DNA of 64,000 nucleotides. It comes from Hepsetus odoe. Its lineage: Eukaryota; Chordata; Actinopteri; Characiformes; Hepsetidae. The notes beneath the pieces were generated by a model that searched no databases, was not told the DNA's origin, and saw nothing but the letters and a program-made list of their open reading frames with translations. This document shows, piece by piece, positions 24,309-37,448 of this stretch; position 1 is the first letter of the stretch; every line of letters begins with the position of its first letter. Position numbers and translations under genes: made by a program. The DNA lies in the NCBI GenBank assembly GCA_017165825.1, contig CM029378.1:13829408-13893407 (forward strand). Direction: 5' to 3'.

Positions 24309-25090
24309 TATCAAATGAGAAACAATCTGTGCTGCTATGAACCCTCATGAAACCATTTACTTCTGTCTGCAGTCACTCACCCAGCTAACCTAGTAAATAA
24401 ATGCAAAAGCTGTTTTGAAACTGGGTATAGCCCGAGGAGATATATATGTGTGAAAGAGAAGACAAACATGGCATGCTGGGATATTGGTGGTGTGAAAAGC
24501 AGTTCCCAGATGCTAATTGGAATCTTAGCCCAAGCCAGCAGTGCAGTGATTAATGATGATTATTTCTGTTTTCAGCAGAATCCCCTGATCGAGCTGGAGT
24601 TTCACATGAGTAACCCCGAGCACTGAAAAGGGAACGTCAGGTTGCCTAATCTGCCTATAAGTCATCAGCCACCTGTTGCCCAGCATCTGCAGCGAATGTA
24701 CATATATTGTTCTCCATATGTGTGTGCTTGAAATAAATTCACTGGGAACACTGCATCCCCTCTCAAATATATGGCTCCGTTTGAATAGGGACGCCATCTC
24801 TCTAAAATTATTCTCATGGACCAATACATTATGATCATGGCAAGGCATAAGTACGTGTACTAAGAATGTGTTAATGTAGACTTATTTGCTTTTCATTGGT
24901 ATAATAGTGCTGTTTGTGCAGTACCTACAATTTAAAAATGATGATGTTTAGTTTGGGAAGCATAAAAAGATATTTTATGTTTAGTGGCATAAATAAATGA
25001 GCCATTTTCAAGCCAAGTGAAGGCTAGCCTTCATTTCCCAAACATAGTGCATGTTGGTTTAAGTTGTTAAAAAAGAAATGTGTATATATA
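24309..25090. other. Unique sequence, nothing recognised
   Basis: A 107-codon minus-strand frame at 24525-24848 has no recognisable similarity. Confidence 0.4.
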
Positions 25091-25641
25091 CAGCACTGTG
25101 CAAAAGTTTTAGGCAGGTGTGAAAAAATGCTGTGAACAAAGAATGCTTTGAGAAATATCAATAATGATTGTTTATTTTTATCAATTTACAAAATGCAAAG
25201 TGAGCGAACAAAAGAAAAATCTAAATCAAATCAATATTTGGTGTTACTACCTTTTGCCTTCAAACCAGCATCAGTTCTTCTAGGTACACTTGCACAAAGT
25301 CGGGGATTCTGTAGGATTATAGTCGGTGTCTGATCAACCAGTTTTACCAAACAGGTGCTGATGATCATCAGTGTCACACGGAGGAGAAACACAGTCATGT
25401 TTGGAACAACCGACCAGCCGAGTTCCTTCAAAAACTGTGTGCAAATTTACCTAGAAGAACTGATGCTGTTTTGAAGGCAAAGGGTGGTCACACCAAATAT
25501 TGATTTGATTTAGATTTCTCTTTTGTTCATTCACTACATTTTGTTCATTGATGAAAATAAATGATTAACACTTCCATTTCTGAAAGCATTCTTTGTTTAC
25601 AGCATTTTTTCACACCCGCCTAAAACTTTTGCACAGTGCTG
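25091..25641. mobile_element. Fold-back Tc1 element, copy 1 (non-autonomous)
   Basis: The two arms, about 25091-25297 and 25437-25641, are inverted copies of each other of about 205 bases. They begin CAGCACTGTGCAAAAGTTTT and end in the complement. A TA precedes the left end, as expected for a Tc1/mariner target site. Each arm, read outward from the centre, encodes the end of a Tc1 transposase: PRRTDAVLKAKGGHTKY then stop at 25450-25503 on plus, and PRRTDAGLKAKGSNTKY then stop near 25281-25231 on minus. The centre has no transposase core, so movement would need an enzyme from elsewhere. Confidence 0.85.
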
Positions 25642-27423
25642 CGTATAAAACTGTTTAGAAAGAGGGGCTTACCTATCTAATCACTGGAAGGTTGGGCCTT
25701 TTCTTGGGTCTGTGGGAGCTGAAGTAGGTGTAGAACTGGGAGGTGGTACGGAGGATCGGTCCCGATTAGCCTCCTCCACAGGCTGCTCTTGCTCTCAGCC
25801 TGTCACCTTCCATTTTCAAGCCCAGTGTAGAGATCACAAGGGCAAGCAGAGGTGGTGCAGGAAATAGATTGAGAGCCTCTCACCTTCCAACTCCGGCTCC
25901 TGTGGTTTGGCAGGATTCATTTTCACTTTCATTCCTAAGCCCCCTACCCCCTCCTTCCCCCGTAACCCACCTCACTCTTCCTTGCTCCCTGCAAGCCCTT
26001 TACCCACAACCAGCTGCCCCTTTGGACATCATGTCTCAACTTCAGAACAAGTAGTAGGGCACTTAACCAAAAATGCTTACAAGTGAAGAGGTTTACTGCA
26101 TGTGCATAAGCTTGGAGGTTTCCACCTACTGTCCTCAGGCTAGAAAAAGGAACTAAAAATGGCTTGGCTGTGCGGGTTTATCTTCAAAATGTTCATGCTA
26201 TGTTTATTTACTAGATTTATTTTACGAATATGTATGCCACTAAACTTTGCCGGGGCAGCGTTGATTTCAGCTCTATAAGACTATAAGAGAGACCGAGAAT
26301 AGGAATGAGTTTATGTGGGCTAGAAATTTCCAGTAGCATTTTTACATTCTGTAGACTAAACCAAACAAATGGATGACAAAATAACACATTGGTTTACTCG
26401 TGCTACTTTTTGATTCCTTCCCACTTTTCATTTTCCATTCCTTGTATTGCTATGCTCAGACAGGGTTTAGTTCTACAAGGAGAAGCTGGCTCTGTGCTAG
26501 CTGTGCTTCATGAAGGCTGGCTCATGCACTTCGTGCTTCCATCTCTATCCAAAAAACAACTCCCAGCAGTGTGGCCCTCTCGATGCCCTGTGTATTGCCT
26601 CAGGCTAGGCTAGCCTGGCCGTGACATGGTCATCTTTCTGAACAGATGTACATATAAGTCTCTGTGATTGACATAAGCCCTGGATATGGCTCTTGCAGAG
26701 CTGTTCTCAAATCTGTTCACCATCTTCAGCTCCCCTCTTAATTTTGCTGATGCTTTGGGAAAAGACAATGCATGGATTAGCTTTCTGGCAACCATACCCA
26801 CAGCACTCAACTATTTGACAAAAATTCTGTCTGATCCTGACCAAGACCTGAACACAACGGATGAATGAAACACCACAGTCCTGCAGATCTAGCAGTGACA
26901 GCCATCGGCATAAAATATTTATCAGATTTATCATCTAATACCTTTGGAAATTATTTTAAGATTTTAGTCTGGACAACCTTTACAAAGACAACTCTATTGT
27001 TTTCATTCTGGTCTGGTGGATTTCAGGGACAGGTTCTCCCAACAGCATAAGAGGCTCTGGCATGCTAAAACAAAAAACAATGCACATTATTTTTAATCCT
27101 GCTCTTGGGGAGCCACAGGCTGAACATTTTCAACTATTTCCTACCTCAACACTCCCAGTTCAGCTCATAAAAAGAGGGATAATCAGGTGTTTTGAGGTAG
27201 AGAGCAGTGCAGGGTTGTGAATTCCCAGGAGGAGGGCAGACACACTGGTTGAAAGTGATGAAAGGAAGCACAAAACTAAAGCAAAGGGTAAATGCAGATG
27301 CCTGTTTAAAGAGGATAAATGAGTAAGGAAAAACTGAACATGAAATTTGTTGAGCCTCATCAATACATGAGAAATTACTTGCTGAATTGTCATGAATGGG
27401 CTTTTTTTTTAATTATTTTTTTT
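25642..27423. other. Unique sequence, possible regulatory DNA
   Basis: No gene recognised. The segment at about 27080-27180 (TCTTGGGGAGCCACAGGCTG) weakly resembles a common fish repeat with a 'loose' hAT/MITE-like body, which is not certain. Confidence 0.35.
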
Positions 27424-27457
27424 TAGCTTTCACAGCATGTTACAGCAGCATTAAATT
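27424..27457 (+). repeat. 34-bp exact duplication, copy 2
   Basis: Identical to 24275-24308 and again follows a T-rich run. Flanks on the right differ. Confidence 0.9.
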
Positions 27458-28800
27458 CATATTTTAAACATCCTTTAATTCACCCATGGCTGACCTTGCA
27501 TGTCATTTGTCAACATATGAACAAGTCCACATTTGTGGCTTGTGGTTTTACGTAAGCACATATTAACATGATGTTTTTTCAAACTAATCAATACTATGCA
27601 AGACGTTATAAAGGCCAGAAGAATATGTATCACATCTTTGTTGGACAGGCATTACTGACATTTATTGGTTGATATTTACATTATAGATCACAAATACGAT
27701 CACAAATGATAGATTTATTGCAATACTGCTACTCAAAACAGCCTGTAACATCATCGATCATCAAATATAGCTGGTACTCCACAAGAGATATACATTGGGT
27801 GAAATCGTTTTCAGAACCCTGCAAAATGTTAAATCGCTGTTCACTACTGTGCGATTGGGAACTGCCCTTCCAAAATAACATTTTTACTTTCGGAATCTCC
27901 TTTAAGATGTCTGAACACCCTGCATAAGCTTTGAGGCAGGTCATTTGATTGAGAATATGACCTGCAGTGCAAGCGTGGGAAGTGCTCTATATTCAGCAAA
28001 GATTCTGTTAAAGCATCTGATCCTGTTCATATGAAACTGATGAATACAGGTTCCTCTGCTGAAGAAGAAAGAGAAACATCTTTACAGGAACTGATCAAGC
28101 TTCGTTTTCATTCAGAAGCAATTCTATAAACTTCACATTTAATTCATAAAGATTTTACTTGAGGCAGCTGCGTTTTGAACTGTATCTACTGGCTAGTTTC
28201 TCAGTTTTCAATTAACATTAGCCTTTTTGTCATTTTAATGAAGTACAACTGGCTGTGTGTTAAAAAGCAGGGATAGGGACTTGTCTTTTAAATGATGTTT
28301 ACTTTGTTTGACTGTATCTTTCTAATTAAATTACCAAAAAGAACTACTGGCTTTTCCATGCACTGCTAGTTCATGTGGGTTTTACAGAGTGATGCAGATT
28401 TTGGTTGTGAGATTAGTATTTCCAGGAAGCATAAATCAGATATTCCGTGATATTTTGTGAGAAGAAATTATAGCCTTGTAATGGATTACTTTTTAGTCTA
28501 GATAACCGGTTTGGAAATACTGGGTTTGGCGTTAAAGTAAAGAGTAGAAACTGTCCTGTTTTATTTTTTGGTAATAAATATGGGCCTGAAAGGGTGATTA
28601 TAGGTTCTTTCTGCATAATGTGTCTGGATAGGTCATGAGTGGCCTACTCAAATGTAGTCTTGACTCTAATTGACAGTCTGTCGGGCTGAGCAAATCACAC
28701 TCCTCCAATTTATTAAAGTGGTTAGGAAGTCACTTGTGCCCTGCGGAAACTGATAGTCATTTTTCACCTACTGGTCTGCTAAGAGGAGCAGCAAACTCAT
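27458..28800. other. Unique sequence, nothing recognised
   Basis: AT-rich with scattered short open frames. Confidence 0.4.

Positions 28801-29973
<1,173 letters not shown>

Positions 29974-30010
<37 letters not shown>
29974..30010. repeat. (CA)n microsatellite
   Basis: About eighteen perfect CA units. The next 350 bases show nothing recognisable. Confidence 0.95.
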
Positions 30011-30013
<3 letters not shown>

Positions 30014-30362
30014 ATTTAAAGAGCGCCATGAAAAACACCTGTACATTTCAAAACACAGAGACCAGCATGTGCGACTTAATGCTGTCATTAAAACCAACAT
30101 TACATGATTTATGTGAGTAGCTAACAGGTAACTTAAGATTTAAATATTCAAATAATAATATAATTGCATATTTGAATCCCGGTCAGTAGCTACTAAATCT
30201 AATTTCAACATTTGTGTAAAAGAACAGTTGGGAAAACGGAATGTTCAGTGGGGGCCAATTCTGAGCTAATGAAATTTTCATGGCACGGCTACTGATGCAT
30301 AGAGTTTCTCTGATAGATAGAGAGCACATTTGAGCAGTTATGGGAGAAAAAGAAAGGAAATG

Positions 30363-30364
<2 letters not shown>

Positions 30365-30421
<57 letters not shown>
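30365..30421. repeat. (GT)n microsatellite
   Basis: About 28 perfect GT units, the longest uninterrupted GT array in the window. Confidence 0.95.
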
Positions 30422-30423
<2 letters not shown>

Positions 30424-31470
30424 GAAAAGCAGTAAGATGGAAGTCACCCATCATTTCCTTTCAGTTTATTTTTTTTTTATTTGTTTGCAGTTGGCTTTGT
30501 TCAAAACTCAAGGTCAACTTGACTGAGCAACTTTGTTTTCTGTTTAAATTCTCAAGGAAGCTGTTCGCACTCTTTACTTTTACATTAATCCTATCGCCAG
30601 TCCACAGAGCTGGAACATGTCACAAAACAGCTGCAAGATCACAGGTACAGTCGGTTCCAGGTGATCATTAAACAGACGAACTCTTTGGCAGATTTCTTTT
30701 TTGCAGTTAAACTTTCATTCAATATGTTGAATAATGCAGAGTGTATAAAACATTGCATTTAGTAACGTTTCAAGTATGCGGCTCAGTGGAATCAAATTCA
30801 AAAGAGTCCATTATTGGAGTCTGATAGAGCAAGAGTGATGGTTCATTCATTATTGGGATTCTGGATAAAGTAACACTAACTCACATGTTGAATCAAACAT
30901 TATTTCTCCAAAAAAATCACTTTAAAGAAGATTGGGAAAATATTACCGCTGCATACTTTTGCATTATTTCTAGTCGTCTCTTTAACAAGAAATTTAGACA
31001 CGGAAAACAACATCTATTATGTATAAGTGAAGGTAAACATTTAAAAGGAAAACGATGCAAGGTTTTGTTGCAACAGTGAAGATTTATTTTAAAACAGCAG
31101 GAAAAAGCTGCAACTTGATATCATGTGACGCTCATATACCGTTCAGGACTGTTACAATTTGTCGTAGTCACTTAAAAAGTGGATACATTTTTTGGATGGT
31201 TTCATTTCCACTCACTCTCCTTCTTAATGTAATGGCACTTATTTGGTTAAAATGAAGTGAAGATGATTGACTGCTGAGGCAGAGTGACAGTCAAGAGGGA
31301 GAGTTTGATCCAGAAAGTCCTTAATTGAGTATCACTATTTTATATTAACTGGCATAATGTGACTGGTTAGCCTGATTCCCAGTAAATTAGCAAACTTATT
31401 TGAATAAATCTTCATAGCTTTTTTCTCCTTCATTTGCTGATCCAGTTCAATTGGTTGAAATGATTTCCTT
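30422..31470. other. AT-rich unique sequence
   Basis: Nothing recognised. The segment 31061-31083 matches 4636-4658 in 22 of 23 bases. Confidence 0.4.
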
Positions 31471-31630
31471 CATTTACATTTACATTTACGGCATTTAGTA
31501 GACGCTCTTATCCAGAGCGACTTCCATGTCCTGATGACAGGGACAGTCTCCCTGCAGACACTCAGGGTTAAGGGTTTTGCTCACCCAGTGGTGGTAGGCA
31601 GTACCCTACCACTAGACCACCACCACCATC
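31471..31630 (-). mobile_element. tRNA-related SINE-like repeat (ATTTACGGCATTTAG type), copy 1
   Basis: Contains CATTTACATTTACGGCATTT, AGACGCTCTTATCCAGAGCG, CAGGGTTAAGGGTTTTGCTC and CTACCACTAGACCACCACC. On the minus strand the right end reads GGTGGTCTAGTGGTAGGGTA, an A-box-like tRNA head. The segment holding the B box is deleted in this copy. The repeat type is very common in teleosts; I do not assign a family name. Confidence 0.75.
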
Positions 31631-32727
31631 CTTCAGCACAATCCCATTATATGTTCTCAGCTGGTTGATTCCCTGTTTCATGAGACTTCAAAAGGTTTTA
31701 CTGCTGCAAGTGGTATATTGGTGGAATAACAACCTAGGGTTATCCAGGATATTTATACAATGTGACATCAATTTAATGTCATTTTTACACCATGGACAGA
31801 TGAGCCAAGTCGTATTTATTGTTGGCAACAAGGAAAACATGGGTGTAAATGGAGGTTTATTATTTCTCACTCATAACTCGTTCAAATAAACAAAAAATGT
31901 CAGTATAGATTTCAAATTTAATGGATATCCCACAATTTTTAAAATAAGAAATGAGGAATCTTTGTCACTGAATTTAAATTGGAAATTGAAATTTTAGTTT
32001 TTACATGTATGTATTGAAAAATTACAATATTGGCTGGTAATATTAGCAAATAAGCCTTTTTGTGGTTTAAAAGTATCTACCATAAAGACAACAAACAAAG
32101 TGAACAACATGTGATAAAAATAACTTCAAGTGTCTTGTTTGTGGGAAAAATGAGTGTGGAGGTCAAACGACATGAATCTTCGCCTACGTGTCCTCATGGA
32201 GCTCTGTTTCATTTTCAGTGGGGCGGTTGGGGGAGGATGGCTTCAGAGAGCTTTTTTAGATGTGATTCAGGAGCTACCCAGGCTGGCATTATAGTAGACT
32301 ATTTCTTCCGCTCGAGAGGAATTTACGACTTGGGGACAAAGATGAGCACTCCCTGCATTGTCCTGAAAATCCAGTGAGGATTTGATGTGTTTTCAATACA
32401 AAGCTCCAAATCCAGACCGGTGGGATGGACAGTAATCCAGCCCAGTAAGCAGTGCTGCTGCCTGCCTTGTTCCAAGACCATTCCCTCTGAGATGAGGCCA
32501 GATCACAGGCACAGTAAGGCCTAGTCACACTGTTTGAGAATTCTGTGTGTGAAATGATATTCATTTGAATTGCATTTTTGTCTTTTGCTAGGTTTTCTGT
32601 TCTAAGATTCTCTCCAAGGTGAACCTCAACACGAATTCACAGTGGTAACCAATGGCAACTGTCCTTGCTCCTTTACAAAGCAGCACTGATGATACAAAAT
32701 AGAGAAGATACTAGTTAGTATTGCCTG

Positions 32728-32729
<2 letters not shown>
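31631..32729. other. AT-rich unique sequence
   Basis: Nothing recognised. A 105-codon plus frame at 32060-32377 has no recognisable similarity. Confidence 0.4.

Positions 32730-32766
<37 letters not shown>
32730..32766. repeat. (AT)n microsatellite
   Basis: About eighteen AT units next to a Tc1 relic, whose family inserts at TA. Confidence 0.95.
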
Positions 32767-32769
<3 letters not shown>

Positions 32770-32789
32770 TTTTTCTTAAATAGAATCTT

Positions 32790-33655
32790 TCTGTGTGTGC
32801 AAATAATCAACATGGTCGCATGAAACATGTTGAGAAAAAAAGATTCAAATTAACAGCCAAAGATTTTAGGAGATTTAATCGTGAAGCTACGGGGAACAAG
32901 TTTTCCTCCAGTGCTATCATATTCCAGAACTTAACCTACCTGGAGTTTCTAGCAGTAGAAGGTGTTCAGTGCTCAGAGACATGGCCAAAGTGGAGGGTGA
33001 AACCCGACCACCACTAAACAAGCCACAAGTTGAAACGTCAAGACTGGACCAATAAATATCTCAAGACAGATCTTTCAGAGGTTTTATGGAATGATGAGAT
33101 GAAAAGGATAATAGTTAACGTCCAGGTGCTGCCCTCTGCCTCATCCCAAAAGCATGGGTTGACGCTAGCACCTCGCGACTCCCATTTGGGGGATGATAAT
33201 GGATGGATGGAGATGAAAGTGACTCTTGGTGGACTAGATGTGTGGGCCCGTGGATGGATCAGTAACGGGCACAGAGCTCCAATTCCACTCAGATGCCAGC
33301 TAGTTGGACCTTTTCGGGTTGAAGATGAACAGCTTTTAGAAGAAACTTTCTTCAAGCAGTGGTTCAGGAAAAGGTCTGCATCTTTCAAGAACACCATGAT
33401 TTTAATGCAGGACAATACTCCATCACATGCATGGAAGTTCTCCACTGCATGGCCCAGAAAGGCCTTAAAGATGAAAGAATAATGGCTCCCCTTCCTCCCC
33501 TGACCTGAACCCCATTGAGAACTTGTAGACCTTCTGAAACGGTAGATTTACAGGGAGGAAAATAATAGTCCACCCTGTGAACAGTGTCTGGGAGGCTGTG
33601 GTTGCTGCTGCACAAAAAGTTGGCATATATGCATTACTAAGTTTCTTATTTAGGA
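32790..33655 (+). pseudogene. Tc1-like transposase relic with nested insertion
   Basis: Reads in order: LTAKDFRRFNREATGNKFSS, KLKRQDWTNKYLKTDL, SEVLWNDE (first catalytic Asp), VTLGGLDVWARGWISNGHRA, LVGPFRVED, FFKQWFRKRSASFKNTMI, LMQDNTPSHAWKFSTAW (second catalytic Asp) and, after a frameshift near 33480, PDLNPIENL (catalytic Glu). All three catalytic acids are present, but the frame is broken by stops. A 105-bp retroelement tail at 33105-33209 interrupts it. It is of a different type from the other Tc1 copies here. Confidence 0.85.
33105..33209 (+). mobile_element. Retroelement 3' tail nested in Tc1 relic
   Basis: Flanked by a perfect 9-bp target duplication, GAGATGAAA, at 33096-33104 and 33210-33218. 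The insert ends GATAATGGATGGATG and contains CTCGCGACTCCCATTTGGGG, matching the tail of the SINEs at 35.3, 37.2 and 54.4 kb. It is a 5'-truncated copy of either that SINE or its LINE partner. Confidence 0.8.
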
Positions 33656-34408
33656 TTAACTGCAATTACAAAAGAAAAAAATGGGCTGCTTTTGGATGTG
33701 GAGATATATGTATTTCTCTTTAGAGAGTGCATTCTGCTTCTGCCTCGGCTTGTTAGGGTCACCAGTGTTCTTGCCTCAGATCTGTCCATAGTCCGTATTA
33801 TGAAATTTGTCTGGGAGCACATGTGCATCTATTGTCTGCTTCTCTGTCCAGAGTCAGTCTTATATGACTGTAGGCATGTGTCTGTCAGTGCAGCTGTGAC
33901 TGTGTCCCTGTTCTGGGGTCAGTGCTGTCAGCCCTATCAGTGCTGAAGTGGCTCCCTGTGAGAACCCCTGTAACAGACCATAGCAGCTTTATCATACCTT
34001 TAGGCTGGATTTGCCACAAATAACATAAGAATTGTTGCTGACACACACACGCCCAACCACACACAAATACAAACAAAAACACACAAAACTGTGTGAGCAC
34101 TGTGATAAGAACAACAAACAGAACATTATCAGCCCCCTCCTGTAATAGAAAACCTGTCTAAGTAAAGGTCTGCTTTTTCAGGTAAACGTGTGCATTCACT
34201 TAAACATAAAACAAAAAAAACACAACAGAACAGACTATGTCTTCAGGTTGTAATATTTGAGGTCATTTGAGCAGAAGTGCAGGCAGCCCTATAGGCACAC
34301 TCTATAAAGTGCAAATTGCAATGGAAGTTAGGAGCTGTCCACACCCGAGGTGCTGAAATGTGCTTAAGTAGTTTATTGAAAAGAAAAAGTGGCAGTGTTT
34401 TCAAATGT
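33656..34408. other. Unique sequence, nothing recognised
   Basis: Contains a short imperfect CA-rich stretch near 34041-34088. Confidence 0.4.
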
Positions 34409-34439
<31 letters not shown>

Positions 34440-34451
34440 ATAGATGAGAGA

Positions 34452-34513
<62 letters not shown>

Positions 34514-34520
34514 GAGGAGC

Positions 34521-34554
<34 letters not shown>

Positions 34555-34624
34555 GGAGAGAGGGAGGGAGGGAGGGAGAGGAGGAGGGAGGGAGAGAGAG
34601 AGAGAGAGAGAGGAGAGAGGGAGG

Positions 34625-34677
<53 letters not shown>
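34409..34677. repeat. Long (GATA)n / (GA)n purine tract
   Basis: Starts with four GATA units, then GA with GATA and GGGA variants. Its right flank GAGAAGGCCAAAGAATGATT (34674-34693) is the exact complement of the island at 28.8 kb. Open frames of Ser/Leu repeats are artefacts. Confidence 0.95.
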
Positions 34678-34680
<3 letters not shown>

Positions 34681-35251
34681 CCAAAGAATGATTTTGTGTC
34701 TGGAAATAAGAATTTGCAATGGGAAATGATCGTCACAGAAGTTAACCAAACTCCCAGTGGATGTAATTAAACACATACCCACCCCCACCCCTGCCAGCCC
34801 CAGAGGCTATACTAATCATACGAGTAATGATGATGAGGAGGAGAAGAGCGAGCGCCTCTAGTTCAGTGCTTGTGTTTAGAGCTTACACCCAATCAAAAGC
34901 ACACTGATGAGCGCAGCCTGCCAAATGCTTGTAATAATAACCAACCTGCACTTAAAAGGATTGTGTATGACATGCACTTAAGTGTGTAAATACAGGCAAA
35001 TATGGACATTTTGCTTTGCAGGCCTTAAGGTTTTAGATGTATATAATGGAGGCAAAAAGTGGCAGGCCAAAGTGAAAATCTGGGGGGGGGTCTTTAAATG
35101 CAAATGAAAAGAATTTGGAAATATGTAAAATAAATAACAAATTCTAAAATGCGGAAGAGCTATTTGGTACAACCTTGACCATTTTTTTAAACACTAGTGA
35201 CACTGGTCATGTTTAATTTTATGCCTTACATTGAAGTGTGTCTTCAGATAA
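34678..35251. other. Unique sequence, nothing recognised
   Basis: Balanced to 34930, AT-rich after that. Confidence 0.4.
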
Positions 35252-35264
35252 ATCTCAGATACAT

Positions 35265-35504
35265 CCATCCATCCATTTTCTGCCGCTTGTCCCAAACGGG
35301 GTCGCGGGGGAGTGCCGGTGTCCAACCCAGCGCACAGGGCTAGGACGGGGACGACCCGACAGGTCGCCAGCCCATCGCAGGGAGGAGCGATCGGGACGGC
35401 ACCTTGCTCAAGGGTACCACAGGGCAACCCATTGGGAAGGGGTTCGGAACCCCATCCTCCGATCAAGTGGCCAACGCCCTAACCACTAGGCCACCGCTGC
35501 CCTT
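35265..35504 (-). mobile_element. tRNA-derived SINE, head type GGCAG, tail type 2, with TSD
   Basis: On the minus strand: head GGGCAGCGGTGGCCTAGTGG (A box) and a slightly damaged B box (GGGTTCCGAACCCC). The middle CCCTTGAGCAAGGTGCCGTC is followed by tail type 2, with GCGACCCCGTTTGGGACAAG and a TGGATGGATGG end. A perfect 13-bp target duplication, ATCTCAGATACAT, lies at 35252-35264 and 35505-35517. The intact duplication marks a complete and fairly young insertion. Confidence 0.9.
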
Positions 35505-35517
35505 ATCTCAGATACAT

Positions 35518-36368
35518 TTTAGTGAATTGTCAGCCATTTTTAACAAAATGTGCTTTTTTACTGATAACATAAAGCACTGTGCAGAAGTATTTTAGGCAAA
35601 TTGTATAAATGTGTTATTTATTCTAATATATAAATCATACATCATTACATACATCAATGTGAATACATAAAAAAAAACAAATACATTCAATAGAAGTGTC
35701 TTTTTTAAGTAACTTAAAATATCTTCGAAGCTGCTATAAGAACACATGTTTAGCAGTCTAACAGATTTTGCTTAATGAAGCACTGATTAGCCAAACCAGG
35801 TTTTCAACAGAAATTGCAAATTACAAATACTGACACATCCTGAGGAGAGGTGAAATAAGATTTTGAAATATATAAAATCACCATTTATGTTTTATATGTT
35901 CTGTTTATTAATTCTGTTTATATTTGTACTGTATAGTGAATACATTTTTACAATCAGCAGTCAAAATAAAAAATGTAGTTTATTTTTATATAAAAAAATT
36001 ATATAAATGATAATAAATATATAATAAATAAATATAATAAATTATATAAATATACCACAATATTTTTCAAATACATTAAATGAAACAACACAATTGGTCC
36101 ACATTTCTAGAAGAGAATTTGATGTGACACTGACAGTATGTTTCATGTATATATGTCTATTTTTATGCCTGGCTGTGCTTGTTTAGCACACGAATCTCAT
36201 TAGTAAGAGAGTCTCATGTACACAAGGGAGCTCCGGCGTTGACTGAATGGGGACCGCACATGACTATCCACTGTCAGAATAAACATGCTTGCCAAACAAA
36301 TGCAATTCTGCAGCATCCCTACAGATGGCTCATTCCTCTTCTCTCCGTCTGTCTGTCAGCTTCTTTTT
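35518..36368. other. AT-rich unique sequence
   Basis: Strongly AT-rich to 36080 with TAAATA runs; nothing recognised. Confidence 0.4.
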
Positions 36369-36397
36369 CCATCCATCCATCCACCCACCCATCCTCC
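36369..36397. repeat. (CATC)n microsatellite
   Basis: CATC units grading into CACC. No SINE follows it, so it is a simple tetranucleotide repeat. Confidence 0.8.
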
Positions 36398-37205
36398 TGG
36401 GGCCTGCCGCCTCATGTCAGTTGCTAGAGCTCGGCTAAAAAGCAGTTCCGTTTAGCAAGTGTGGAGTGAGAAAGACAGAATGAGAGAGAGTGAGTAAGAG
36501 AGAAACAATGGGGAAAGAGTAAAGGAGCAAGAGTGAGGGAGAGAGAAAGAGGGGGTGGGGCAGCTCCTTCATGCCTCATTGGCTCTGTTTTCACTCGCTA
36601 ATTTCCCTCCTCTGTTGGCTGTCCCATGTCTGGGCTGTGTTATTTCCCTGGATGCCTGTCACTCGCCGGCTCTGCTGTGACAGTGTGTGGGGCTGCAGCA
36701 CAACGGAATCTCACACTTATAGTCATATATGCACCACAGCACATCATGGCCATTAAACACGCTCATATCTCGCCAACATTGCCAATTCCATTTTAAAGGA
36801 GCCATATCATTTAAAATGTTTGTGTGGGTTTATAATCAAAAATGATCAATGGTCTGATTGGATTGCTCTTATTGTGCCTTCACTTGAAATGCAGTCTGGG
36901 CAGATACAACTCTTATGACAGCACCATTAGTTTGAAGGGCTCACCTGCCACAGGCTGAATAGGTGCATATAATATTAGAATATATATATATATATAGCAT
37001 ATATATTTATTTTTTTTTTTATTTAACATCTGTAATACAGTTTCCTTGGACCAAAACATGTAATGACTGTAGATTATCATGAGTCTGACATTAAAGAACC
37101 AATTATGCCCAGAGAGTTAGTATAGAACGTATAGTCAGAGTTACTATCCTCAAATGATATGCTTCATAAGTCAGTATTATAATTCATTTCTAATGGTCAT
37201 TTTAA
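36398..37205. other. Unique sequence, possible regulatory DNA
   Basis: Balanced at 36540-36760, then AT-rich with TA runs near 36980. Confidence 0.35.
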
Positions 37206-37217
37206 AATTCAAATACC

Positions 37218-37448
37218 ATCCATCCATCCATCCATCATCTGCCGCTTGTCCCAAACGGGGTCGCAGGGGAGTGCTGGCGTCCAACCCATCGCATTACAGG
37301 GCGAGACGGGGATGGCCGCCAGCCCATCGTAGGGAGGAGCGACGGGACGGCACTTGCTCAGGCACCTCAGGCAACCTATTGAGAAGGGGTCAACCCCGGT
37401 CCTCCGATCATAGGGCCAACGCCCTAACCACTAGGCCACCGCTGCCCC
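37218..37448 (-). mobile_element. tRNA-derived SINE, head type GGCAG, tail type 2, with TSD
   Basis: Same family and orientation as the copy 2 kb upstream: head GGGGCAGCGGTGGCCTAGTG, middle GGTTGCCTGAGGTGCCTGAG, tail GCGACCCCGTTTGGGACAAG with four TGGA units. The target duplication AATTCAAATACC (12 bp, perfect) is at 37206-37217 and 37449-37460. Confidence 0.9.

Noticed and set aside
34243..34788. 181-codon minus-strand frame
   Set aside because: Low-complexity Ser/Leu from the GA tract, with no recognisable domain in the flanks.
36369..36397. CATC repeat as a possible SINE tail like those at 35.3 and 37.2 kb
   Set aside because: No SINE body follows in either direction.
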